Positions 45,610-54,027 of a stretch of DNA of 64,000 nt are shown here, one piece after another. The stretch covers positions 1-64,000 of the forward strand of contig JBAXPK010000005.1 of NCBI GenBank assembly GCA_037132275.1, read 5' to 3'. Positions within the stretch are counted from its first letter, which is position 1, and each line of letters opens with the position of its first letter. The translations under genes and the position numbers were made by a program. Origin of the DNA: JAABPW01 sp037132275. GTDB lineage: Bacteria > Verrucomicrobiota > Kiritimatiellia > CAIKKV01 > CAITUY01. A model generated the notes under the pieces. That model ran no database searches, had not been told where the DNA came from, and saw nothing but the letters and a program-made list of their open reading frames with translations.

Positions 45610-46686
45610 TCACTTCATCCAGATAGGCAGGAGCGCCCGCTCGATCCAGTAGGACAATACGGCTGTGATCGGGATAGTGAGCACCCATGCCCAGACGATG
45701 CGGCCCACAATACCCCATTTTACGGCGCTGAGGCGTTTGGTGGCTCCGACCCCCATAATGGAGGTTGAGATGACGTGGGTGGTGGAGAGCGGGATGCCCC
45801 AATGGGTGGCTAGGGAAATCACGGCGGCCGCCGTCGTTTGTGCCGCAAATCCGTGAATGGGCTGCATCCGCACAATCTTGTGTCCCATAGTTCGTATGAT
45901 CCGCCAGCCGCCCGCAGCGGTTCCGGCCGCCATGGTCAGGGCGCATGTCACCTTGATCCAGGTGGCCACGGTAAACTCGGGGGTTCTCAGGAACTCCAGC
46001 CAAGGTGGTAGGGCCCCGAAGGAAGTGCTTTTGGTTGTGGCGGTGAAGAGGATGAGGGCGATGATCCCCATGGTCTTCTGGGCATCGTTTGTGCCATGAC
46101 TGAAACTGATCCACGCGGCGCTCACCAGTTGGAGTTTGGAAAACACCTTGTTGATCAGCAGGGGGCGCATCTTGTGAAGCAGCACGACCAGCAGCGCCAT
46201 CAGCAGGGCGCCAAAAACAAACCCGACGGCGGGCGAGATAAACATAGGCATGATCACCTTGGGCCAGAGGCCTTCCATGTGCCCCGAGGCGGTGTTGGGA
46301 ACGGCCCACCGGATGACGTGCCAGTTATCATGGGAGGACGCCAGGGTGGCGCCGCAGAGTCCGCCAATCAGGGCATGACTCGAACTGGATGGCAAACATA
46401 ACCACCAGGTCAGCAGGTTCCACACGATGGCGCCCAGCAGCGCGGCCAGAATGGTGTCAATGCCCACAAACTGGGTATCCACCAGTCCCTGGCCGATGGT
46501 CTTGGCCACAGCCACCCCAGCCATGGCGCCCAGCAGGTTGAAGCAGGTGGCCATGGCCACCGCCTGGCGCGGCGTTAACACTTTGGTTGAAACGGTGGTG
46601 GCGATAGAGTTGGCGGTGTCGTGGAAGCCGTTGATATACTCGAAGGCTAACGCGATCAGCAGCACTGTCAGGATAAGGATCAGCAT
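45610..46686 (-). CDS. PiT-family inorganic phosphate transporter
   Basis: PiT proteins carry phosphate with a cation across the inner membrane. The signature halves are visible: EYINGFHDTANSIAT near the N-terminus and ISFSHGTNDAQKTMGI in the second half, with about ten membrane helices in 358 residues. The DUF47 gene lies 31 bases upstream on the same strand, a standard pairing. A putative Pho box upstream of DUF47 suggests control by phosphate, although many PiT genes are constitutive. Confidence 0.93.
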   Translation of the reverse strand: MLILILTVLLIALAFEYINGFHDTANSIATTVSTKVLTPRQAVAMATCFNLLGAMAGVAVAKTIGQGLVDTQFVGIDTILAALLGAIVWNLLTWWLCLPSSSSHALIGGLCGATLASSHDNWHVIRWAVPNTASGHMEGLWPKVIMPMFISPAVGFVFGALLMALLVVLLHKMRPLLINKVFSKLQLVSAAWISFSHGTNDAQKTMGIIALILFTATTKSTSFGALPPWLEFLRTPEFTVATWIKVTCALTMAAGTAAGGWRIIRTMGHKIVRMQPIHGFAAQTTAAAVISLATHWGIPLSTTHVISTSIMGVGATKRLSAVKWGIVGRIVWAWVLTIPITAVLSYWIERALLPIWMK

Positions 46687-46717
46687 GCGTGTATTTTTCG
46701 GGGTGCGGGTTTAAGCG

Positions 46718-47368
46718 TCAGGAATACTTGAGCACGACCTGGAAAATGATGTTGCCGACATCCCGGCAACGGTCGATGATTTTCTCCAGGGTTTCGTGGA
46801 GGTCAAGGATGATAATCACCTTCAAGGGATCATGTTTTCCACTATAGAGATCCTTGACAAGATCAAGCATCAGTTTGTCGGCCTCGCCCTCGAGATAATG
46901 GAGGCGGATATTGTATTCCTTCATTTCTTCGAGATGCGCCCGGGTTCGCAGTTTGGTCACCATTTGGGACACGGTCTCGGTGGTTTGCTCGAGAATGGTC
47001 GCCTGATCCAGGAAATTGGCGTCCTTCAGCATATCGGTGCAGAGCATGTACTTTTCGCTGAATTTCTCGGCGGTTTTCGGGATTTTGTAGAGTGCCAGGG
47101 AGAGGGACTCGATGTCCTCGCGCTCCAGCGGGGTCACGAAAGTTTTGCAAAGTTCTTCCGTGATCTGCTCCGTGATCCGCTTATCTTTCCGGCGGGAATG
47201 AATGAAATCGCCCATGGAGGTGATCCCCTCCGGCTTTTTTAGCAAGGTCAGCAGAAGCTGAACACTGGCTTTGGCCTCATCGGCACTGGCTTCAAGGAGG
47301 TCGAAAAACTTGTCGTCATACCCGAGTAGTCGTCTGATAGCAGTTATCATGGGAAGAATTAATGCCAT
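46718..47368 (-). CDS. DUF47 (PhoU-like) phosphate transport accessory protein
   Basis: This 216-residue all-helical protein belongs to the DUF47/TIGR00153 family, remote relatives of PhoU that usually accompany PiT transporters. YDDKFFDLLEASADEAK near the N-terminus, the acidic ERED and the C-terminal DLHETLEKIIDRCRDVGNII are typical. It is cytoplasmic and thought to modulate transport. Two in-frame ATGs exist (47368, 47350) without a clear binding site; I use the first. It diverges from the PHP-GT gene. Confidence 0.92.
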   Translation of the reverse strand: MALILPMITAIRRLLGYDDKFFDLLEASADEAKASVQLLLTLLKKPEGITSMGDFIHSRRKDKRITEQITEELCKTFVTPLEREDIESLSLALYKIPKTAEKFSEKYMLCTDMLKDANFLDQATILEQTTETVSQMVTKLRTRAHLEEMKEYNIRLHYLEGEADKLMLDLVKDLYSGKHDPLKVIIILDLHETLEKIIDRCRDVGNIIFQVVLKYS

Positions 47369-47414
47369 AGAGCGTCAAAATAATCACGTCAATTCCGTGA
47401 ATGAAAACGAAATT

Positions 47415-47443
47415 CTCATCAAACGCTCATTTTCCCCTTACAA
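47415..47443 (+). promoter_or_regulatory. Putative Pho box (three 7-base repeats at 11-base period)
   Basis: CTCATCA (47415-47421), CTCATTT (47426-47432) and CTTACAA (47437-47443) are separated by exact 4-base spacers. PhoB-type regulators bind direct 7-base repeats with 11-base spacing. The element lies in the 97-base gap between the divergent DUF47-PiT and lipid-synthesis operons, and a PhoB-like regulator is encoded 8 kb downstream. The match is by pattern; sequence identity to the enterobacterial consensus is partial. Confidence 0.5.
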
Positions 47444-47465
47444 AGATTGGTGATTATTCTGGAGT

Positions 47466-49871
47466 ATGAAGCCAACATCATCAGGTTACACAAGCTCCAT
47501 GAAGGCGGATCTTCATGTGCACAGTAAGTATTCCGACCGGCCGACCGAATGGTTTCTGCGGCGGATCGGTGCGCCGGAATGTTTTGCCGAGCCGGAGGAT
47601 GTGTATCGTGTCTGTCGGGAAAAGGGGATGGATTACGTTACCATATCGGATCACAACTGTATTGACGGAGCTCTTGAAATCGCCCATCTTCCGGGTACCT
47701 TTATCTCGGCGGAGTTGACCACGTATTTCCCCGAGGATGGGTGCAAAATCCATTGCCTGGTACAGGATATCACCGAGCGGCAGTTTTCGGACTTACAGAT
47801 CATCCGGAAGAATATCTACGACCTGCGGAAATATCTGGCCGATGAAGCCATCCTCCATGTTATTGCGCATCCGTTGTTTCGGGTGAACGACGTGCTGACC
47901 GTCGAGCATGTTGAAAAACTGCTTTTGCTATTCGAGCGCTTTGAAGCCATCAACGGGTCACGCCACCCCAGGGCAGGGGATTTGACTGTAGCGCTGTTTT
48001 CCCAGCTTACCGAGGAGCAGATTTGGGCCATGTCTGACCGGCATGGAATCCAGCCCTATGGCAAGACTACGTGGGTGAAACGTTTCACGGGAGGCAGCGA
48101 TGATCACAGTGGTCTATACGCCGCCAGCGCTTATACGGTCACCCCCCCTGCCGATTCGGTGCAGGAATTCCTGGCGCATTTGCGTGCGGGGCGTCATGAA
48201 CCCCGTGGAACTCCGGGCACCAGTTTACGCCTGGCACATAGTCTCTATCACATCGCTTACCAATATTATCGCAGCCGCCTTTTGAACCATGGGGCGGGAT
48301 CCTCGGTACTTGGCGAATTATTTAAGCGCCTGTTGAGCGGTTACGAAGAGCCGGAAAAAACGTCCGGGCCGGTCCGCGCCTGGGCGGAACGGGTCATCAA
48401 GAAATATCGTGTCCGAAAACTGAGTCCTGGGGAGCGGTTGATGGTGGAGTCATTTTCGAAATTGCGTGGGAATTCGGCTCCGGGTGGAGGATTGGTAGGT
48501 CGGCGTGTGGGGCCTGACGTCGAAAACTTTGCCACGGCCAGCCGGATCAGCCACGAACTCGGGTATGCGTTCCTGCAACAATTCCTCGGTCATGTGGAGG
48601 AAGGACGCCTGGTTGACGGATTCCAGTCGCTGGCGTCGATGGGCACCGTGATGCTGGGGATCGCCCCCTATTTAACGGCGTTCGGGGTTCAGCATAAGGA
48701 CGAGCGATTTCTGCAGGAAGCCGCCACCCGTCTCGGGGGAGGTCTCGTCTGTCCCGAGCGCAGTCATCGTCGCGCGTGGGTCACGGATACCTTCAGCGAT
48801 GTGAACGGGGTGTCCCACACCATCCGGATGCTCACTGAAAAAGCCCGTGGCCGCGGCTGGCCCATCACCGTCATGACAGCCATGGAATCCCCGCCCGACA
48901 CCGGGACGGAAGCGGTCAATTTTCCTCCTTTGGGAACGTTTTCCCTGCCGGAGTATGATTCCCAAAAAATGGTATTCCCTCCCTTTCTGGATGTGATCGA
49001 AGCCTTGGAGCGGGGAAACTATTGCGAGGTGATCATCTCGACTCCCGGCCCCATGGGGTTGACGGCGTTGATGGCCGCTCGACTTTTAGGCATCAAGTCT
49101 GCGGGTATCTACCACACGGATTTTCCGAAATATGTCAAGTGCCTCACTCAGGATGAGTCGCTTGAGCAACTGGCCTGGAGATACATGGTGTGGTTTTATG
49201 GACAGATGGATCGGATTCATGTCCCGAGCGAGTATTACAGGAATCTTCTGGCCGAAAATGGCTTTGACAAGGCCCGGCTTAAAGTGTTGCCGAGAGGTGT
49301 GGATCTGACCCGTTTTAACCCCGGGAAACGCGATGGGAATTTCTGGAAGCGATATGGCCTCAATGGGAACCTCAAATTGCTGTATGTGGGGCGCGTCTCG
49401 AGAGAGAAGAACATCAAGACCCTGATCGACGCCTTCCAGATTGCGCGGACCACTACGCCCAATCTGGATTTGATCGTGGTTGGGGATGGCCCTGAACTCG
49501 CGACGTTCCGCCATCAACACAAGGACAGCAATATTTGTTTCACGGGTGTTCTTCACGGGGAGGAGCTGGCCACCGCGTACGCGAGCGCAGACCTGTTTGT
49601 GTTTCCGAGCGCGAGCGATACCTTCGGCAACGTGGTGCTGGAAGCCCATGCGTCCGGTTTGCCGGCCATCGTTTCAACGCAGGGTGGTCCCGCCGAGATT
49701 GTTGCGCGAAATGGATCGGGCCTTGCCGTGGATGTGAGAACCCCGGCTCCCCTATGTGCCGGTATCCGGGATCTCGTTTGGGACGGCAATCGACGGGCTG
49801 ATATGGGGCGAAGCGCTTTGAAAACGGCGCTTGAGATGAGTTGGGACAAGGCTCTCGATCAATTATTCTGA
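47466..49871 (+). CDS. PHP-domain phosphoesterase fused to a GT4-type glycosyltransferase
   Basis: Residues 13-235 form a PHP domain with a full metal-site set: H17 and H19 (ADLHVHS), D62/H63 (ISDHN), E83 (SAELTTYF), H96, H135 (VIAHPLF) and D213/H214 (GGSDDHSG). A helical linker follows (240-430). Residues 436-801 form a GT-B transferase: DVNGVSHTIRML, YVGRVSREKNIKTLIDAF and SDTFGNVVLEAHASG, the family EX7E motif with Asp in first place. This resembles GT4 enzymes that glycosylate diacylglycerol or make mannosides. The start at 47466 has GGAG only one base away; ATG 47499 is an alternative. It leads an operon of lipid-type genes behind a putative Pho box. A coupled dephosphorylation and glycosylation of a lipid is my inference. 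Confidence 0.88.
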   Translation: MKPTSSGYTSSMKADLHVHSKYSDRPTEWFLRRIGAPECFAEPEDVYRVCREKGMDYVTISDHNCIDGALEIAHLPGTFISAELTTYFPEDGCKIHCLVQDITERQFSDLQIIRKNIYDLRKYLADEAILHVIAHPLFRVNDVLTVEHVEKLLLLFERFEAINGSRHPRAGDLTVALFSQLTEEQIWAMSDRHGIQPYGKTTWVKRFTGGSDDHSGLYAASAYTVTPPADSVQEFLAHLRAGRHEPRGTPGTSLRLAHSLYHIAYQYYRSRLLNHGAGSSVLGELFKRLLSGYEEPEKTSGPVRAWAERVIKKYRVRKLSPGERLMVESFSKLRGNSAPGGGLVGRRVGPDVENFATASRISHELGYAFLQQFLGHVEEGRLVDGFQSLASMGTVMLGIAPYLTAFGVQHKDERFLQEAATRLGGGLVCPERSHRRAWVTDTFSDVNGVSHTIRMLTEKARGRGWPITVMTAMESPPDTGTEAVNFPPLGTFSLPEYDSQKMVFPPFLDVIEALERGNYCEVIISTPGPMGLTALMAARLLGIKSAGIYHTDFPKYVKCLTQDESLEQLAWRYMVWFYGQMDRIHVPSEYYRNLLAENGFDKARLKVLPRGVDLTRFNPGKRDGNFWKRYGLNGNLKLLYVGRVSREKNIKTLIDAFQIARTTTPNLDLIVVGDGPELATFRHQHKDSNICFTGVLHGEELATAYASADLFVFPSASDTFGNVVLEAHASGLPAIVSTQGGPAEIVARNGSGLAVDVRTPAPLCAGIRDLVWDGNRRADMGRSALKTALEMSWDKALDQLF

Positions 49872-49872
49872 C

Positions 49873-51591
49873 ATGGATCTCTTCATGATTGACGGGATCG
49901 GGCCCTTCTTTCTAGGGCATCCCAAGCGAACTGTAAACTGGTCCAAGATTCCCTTTTCCGCCCTGGAACGCAATGGCCATGTCAAAGCGGACGTGTTCAG
50001 GGAGATCCGGGAAGCCTTCACCCGTTTTGCAGGCACGGCGGCCTCCCTTGGGTTCAATGCCATCTCGCTCGATGACCTGGCGCACTTGACCGACTCTTTC
50101 GCCTACCCGCCGCCCCTCCGGGACAGGATCGCCGCCTATCGGTATGAATTCGCGGCCCTTTTTGAAATTGCCCGGGCAGCGGGACTCCAGGTCTACATGA
50201 CCACCGATATCTCGTTCTTTAACCGGGAGTTGGATGAGCGACTGGGACGGGATGACAGCAAGATCATTCGGTTTCTGGGCGATGCTGTCGATGCCTTATT
50301 CCGGGATTTCCCCTCAGTCCAGGGGATTATCGCCCGTTTCGGGGAATCCGACGGACTGGATGTCCATGGCGATTTTCTGAGTCGGCAGATCTTGAGGACT
50401 CCCCGTCAGGCCCGCTGTTATGTGGAGGCGCTATTGGCGGTGTGTGAAACCCGTCGCCGCACCCTGATCATGCGCACCTGGAGTCTGGGGGCCTATCGCA
50501 TCGGAGATTTGATGTGGAACAGGAAAACCTACGAGGCGGTATTCACAGGGCTTGAACATCCCCGGTTGATTCTTTCCCTGAAATACGGGGAGACGGATTT
50601 TTTCAAATACGTTCCCCTCAATCGCCATTTTCACGATGATTCCCGACACAACAAAATGATCGAACTTCAGGCCCGCCGCGAATACGAGGGGGGCGGGGAA
50701 TACCCTTCTTTCATCGGCTGGGATTATGAGCGGTACGAAAAGGAACTGGCTTCCTGTCGCAATGTGGTGGGGGCTTGGATCTGGTGCCAGACGGGAGGAT
50801 GGACGACATCGCGCCGGATTACCTTTGTGAAGGATTCATCCCTCTGGAATGAGATCAATGTGGCGGTGACCATCAGGGTGTTCAAGGAGCACCAGGGGGT
50901 GGAGTCGGCGGTGCGGCAGTATTGCGCCATTCATATGCCCGGTGTCCCTGCCGTGTCCCTGCTCGAATTACTCCGCCTTTCCTCTGAAGTGGTGTCCGAG
51001 TTACTATATGTGGATGACTACGCCCGTTGTGCGGTCTATTTCAGGCGATTGAGGTTGCCTCCCCTCATGCATGTCTTGTGGGACGCCGTGTTCATCACTG
51101 ATACGATGCGCATCTTTTTGCGTCACTTTGTGCGGGATTTGGAAGGGAAAATAAGTCAGGGGTACGAGGCTCTCCGCAAAATTCAGAGGATGATCGCGCT
51201 GGCGGAGGAGATGGGACTCCCTGCGGAGGGATTGAAAGCCCAGTATGCAGTCTATGAGGTTCTTGCGGTGGCGCGCGAATACTTCTTCAGGCCCGCCAAT
51301 CCGGCGGTTGAAAGCCGGTTGCGCGGGCTCATCCGACGAATCCATCAATCCCCGGCGGAGAACCATTATGTGTTTGTCGTACGGTTCAACAGATCCTGGA
51401 TGGGCGCCGGACTGATCCGCTTTGTTTTAAGGCATTTGCTTCGGCACCGACGGGCCTATCGTCTTGCAGATCGGCTTGTGCTGCTGCGGGTGCTGGCTTG
51501 GGTGGGGTGGGGACTCAAGTTTGTCCCGGCACACCGGCTTCCCCGGGTGGCGGTTTCGCAAGGGATGGGTCTTCGTCATTTCCTGAAATAG
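49873..51591 (+). CDS. TIM-barrel-like protein of unknown function
   Basis: I cannot name this 572-residue protein. The first 330 residues read as a TIM barrel of glycosidase type: FNAISLDDLAHL, LQVYMTTDISFF, GIIARFGESDGLD (acidic loop), LIMRTWSLGAY and GGEYPSFIGWDYERYE then GAWIWCQTGGW. These recall GH67-like alpha-glucuronidases, but similarity is too weak for a family call. The remainder is helical and basic, with no signal peptide. It starts one base after the PHP-GT stop, so translation is probably coupled and its role linked to the same lipid or glycan. It could hydrolyse or bind a sugar head group. Confidence 0.6.
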   Translation: MDLFMIDGIGPFFLGHPKRTVNWSKIPFSALERNGHVKADVFREIREAFTRFAGTAASLGFNAISLDDLAHLTDSFAYPPPLRDRIAAYRYEFAALFEIARAAGLQVYMTTDISFFNRELDERLGRDDSKIIRFLGDAVDALFRDFPSVQGIIARFGESDGLDVHGDFLSRQILRTPRQARCYVEALLAVCETRRRTLIMRTWSLGAYRIGDLMWNRKTYEAVFTGLEHPRLILSLKYGETDFFKYVPLNRHFHDDSRHNKMIELQARREYEGGGEYPSFIGWDYERYEKELASCRNVVGAWIWCQTGGWTTSRRITFVKDSSLWNEINVAVTIRVFKEHQGVESAVRQYCAIHMPGVPAVSLLELLRLSSEVVSELLYVDDYARCAVYFRRLRLPPLMHVLWDAVFITDTMRIFLRHFVRDLEGKISQGYEALRKIQRMIALAEEMGLPAEGLKAQYAVYEVLAVAREYFFRPANPAVESRLRGLIRRIHQSPAENHYVFVVRFNRSWMGAGLIRFVLRHLLRHRRAYRLADRLVLLRVLAWVGWGLKFVPAHRLPRVAVSQGMGLRHFLK

Positions 51592-51623
51592 AGGCGGTCA
51601 CATTATTCTAACCAACCGCTCGC

Positions 51624-53492
51624 ATGGTTTTAACAGAAGCCGTCTATGATGACGGCATTATGCAAACTACTCATGCCCTTGACTGTCAGGTTATTCCGTC
51701 TGCCGCGTGGCCGTTGCCCGGCAGGGGAATAGCTCCAATGGCCAACCGTATTCTGGGAGGTGTTTTCCAGTTGGACAGGTTGGCCGGCCTGTATGAGGAA
51801 ATCCGGGAGGACAATACGTCCCAGTCCTTTGTTGATCGGGCATTGGCCTGCCTTGACGTAAGCCACAACATTGTCCATGGCGGCCTTGAGGCCATTCCCC
51901 GGGAAGGCCCCCTTCTGGTGATAGCCAATCACCCCTTTGGCGGAGTTGAGGGCCTGGTGTTGCTGAGCCTTCTGGCGGCCGTTCGACCGGATGTCAAAGT
52001 AATGGCCAACCAGCTGCTATCGGCCATTCCAGAGCTTCACAAGCATATGATCCTGGTGGATCCTTTTGGTGGTTCCAGGGCGACGGGAAATAATCTAGCC
52101 CCTGTACGGCAGAGTTTGCGATGGCTCAAAAACGGCGGCGCGCTGGGCGTGTTTCCCTCGGGCGAAGTGGCGCATTTCGATTTGGCCCGAAGGCGGATTT
52201 GCGAATCCGAGTGGTCTCTGACTATTGCCCGTCTGATGCGGCATAGCGGGGCGGCCGTGCTTCCCGTCTTTTTCGACGGGGCGAATGGCCCGCTCTTCCA
52301 GATGGCAGGCCTCATTCATCCCCGGTTGCGGACGGCAATGCTCATCCGGGAGATGGTCAACAAGACGGGCCACTCGCTGAAGGTGAGTATTGGCAGGGTT
52401 CTTCCGCATGCCAAATTGGAAACTATTCAGGATGATGCGGAACTTACCCGTTACCTGAGGATGCGTGTCCAATTGCTCGGGCAGGTCGGGGTGGTGACCC
52501 GTATCCGGAAGACTGGGCGGGCATGGGGTGGGCGCACGGCGCCCGTGGCCTCTGCCGGAGCGGCCGGAGATCTAGCGCGGGAAGTGGCCTGGCTTTCGCC
52601 GGAACAGAAATTAGCGGAAACGAGCGGTTACCAGGTGTATATCGCCGGTGCCAACCAGATTCCCGGCGTGCTCCGCGAAATCGCGCGTTTACGCGAGGTG
52701 ACGTTCAGGGCTGTCGGGGAGGGAACAGGGCACGCCCAAGATATGGATGTATTCGACAGGTTCTACCAGCACTTGTTTGTATGGAACGAAAATAAATCAG
52801 AAGTGGTTGGGGCGTATCGCCTGGGTCTGACAGATAAAATTCTTTCCCAATTCGGAGTGGATGGGCTCTATACCAGCACCCTTTTCAAGTATAAATGGAA
52901 TACGATCGAAGCGTTGAGTCCCGCGATTGAAATCGGGCGATCCTTTGTCCGCCAGGAATACCAACGCAAACATCTTCCCCTCCTTCTGCTTTGGAAGGGG
53001 ATTGGCGCGTATGTGGCCAGGAATCCGAAATACCGGAACCTGTTCGGAACGGTCAGCATGAGTAATCAGTATAACGAGACCTCGCGTCAATTGGTGGCCC
53101 ATTTCTTCGAGCAGGAGAAGCTCAACCAACCCATCCAATTGTCGGTGCGTCCGAGAAATCCATTAAGAATGAAAGGGACGCCTGTGGGGGACGCGAGGGG
53201 GCCTGTCTGTCGTATCCCCGGTTTGGAAGCCCTCTCCGAGATGGTAAGCGAAATCGAGGAGGATGGAAAAGGAATCCCCGTGCTGATGCGGCAGTATATG
53301 AAACTGGGGGGGCGGGTATTGGCCTGCAATGTGGATCCCAAATTTAACATGGCGCTCGATGCGCTTCTGGTGGTGGATTTGACCCGCACCGATCCCCGGT
53401 TTCTTGAACTCTACATGGGGACGATGGCGGCAGGGTATCTCCGCCATCATGGGGTGGGGGCCAGCGAGGAAAGGCAGGCCCAATGTGCCTGA
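51624..53492 (+). CDS. PlsC-type acyltransferase fused to GNAT-like N-acyltransferase (OlsF-like)
   Basis: The N-terminal half is a lysophospholipid-type acyltransferase: VIANHPFGGVEG (H103) and the acyl-acceptor block GVFPSGEVAHF. The standard H-X4-D is not met; the loop has E109 in H-X5-E form. From about residue 325 the sequence matches OlsB/hemolysin-like N-acyltransferases of the GNAT fold (LREVTFRAVGEG, FDRFYQHLFVWNENKSEVVGAYRLG). Fusions in this order are known as OlsF, which makes ornithine lipids by N- then O-acylation. Start codon is uncertain (51624, 51660 or 51738; the last has AGGGGA upstream). The operon context supports a membrane-lipid role. Confidence 0.8.
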   Translation: MVLTEAVYDDGIMQTTHALDCQVIPSAAWPLPGRGIAPMANRILGGVFQLDRLAGLYEEIREDNTSQSFVDRALACLDVSHNIVHGGLEAIPREGPLLVIANHPFGGVEGLVLLSLLAAVRPDVKVMANQLLSAIPELHKHMILVDPFGGSRATGNNLAPVRQSLRWLKNGGALGVFPSGEVAHFDLARRRICESEWSLTIARLMRHSGAAVLPVFFDGANGPLFQMAGLIHPRLRTAMLIREMVNKTGHSLKVSIGRVLPHAKLETIQDDAELTRYLRMRVQLLGQVGVVTRIRKTGRAWGGRTAPVASAGAAGDLAREVAWLSPEQKLAETSGYQVYIAGANQIPGVLREIARLREVTFRAVGEGTGHAQDMDVFDRFYQHLFVWNENKSEVVGAYRLGLTDKILSQFGVDGLYTSTLFKYKWNTIEALSPAIEIGRSFVRQEYQRKHLPLLLLWKGIGAYVARNPKYRNLFGTVSMSNQYNETSRQLVAHFFEQEKLNQPIQLSVRPRNPLRMKGTPVGDARGPVCRIPGLEALSEMVSEIEEDGKGIPVLMRQYMKLGGRVLACNVDPKFNMALDALLVVDLTRTDPRFLELYMGTMAAGYLRHHGVGASEERQAQCA

Positions 53493-54027
53493 GTTGCGTC
53501 ACAGGCGAAATCGTGATCTACGCAATCTGACAGGCTTGCTGGCAACGCTCGGTGTGTTGGCGACGGTTTTCGCGAAAGTTGAAATTCAGATTGAAGGAGC
53601 TGCAGGGTGGGCGGCCAACCTGCCCACATGGCGGCTTGAACACCATTGGGTGCTCGATCTTATCTGGGGTGGACGTCCTTTGACCGGGTATCACGTTTGG
53701 GTTTTTCTGTTCATGGCCCTGGTTTTTCACCTGATGTTTTTTATTCATGGCCGCTATGCCATTCGTCTTGAACTCCGGGTGCTGGGGAGTTTGGCGGTAT
53801 TCTGGATATTGGAAGATTTTCTCTGGTTTGTGATGAATCCCGCCTACGGTTTGTCAAGATTCAACCCGCAGTGCATTCCTTGGCACCACCATTGGATGTT
53901 GGGTATTCCTGTGGATTATGTCGTGTATCTGGCCGTGGGGATCCTGATGCTCTGGCTTTCCATCCGGCGGCGCAAGCTGGCGTCACGCCCTGTAGCGGTT
54001 CGTGATGCCATTCCGGGGAAATTATGA
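53485..54027 (+). CDS. Small polytopic membrane protein, unknown function
   Basis: The 180-residue protein has about four membrane helices (roughly residues 15-35, 75-98, 102-125 and 150-172) and a basic C-terminal tail. I do not recognise the family. I use the GTG at 53485, which overlaps the preceding stop by eight bases; a longer frame from a TTG at 53404 would run far inside the upstream gene. It also overlaps the MGDG-synthase-like gene by four bases, so it belongs to this operon. A role as a lipid flippase or enzyme membrane partner is possible but not shown. Confidence 0.75.
   Translation: MPELRHRRNRDLRNLTGLLATLGVLATVFAKVEIQIEGAAGWAANLPTWRLEHHWVLDLIWGGRPLTGYHVWVFLFMALVFHLMFFIHGRYAIRLELRVLGSLAVFWILEDFLWFVMNPAYGLSRFNPQCIPWHHHWMLGIPVDYVVYLAVGILMLWLSIRRRKLASRPVAVRDAIPGKL

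Noticed and set aside
49873..51591. Calling this protein a GH67 alpha-glucuronidase
   Set aside because: Only a few aromatic and acidic patches resemble that family and the C-terminal part does not fit, so I left it unnamed.
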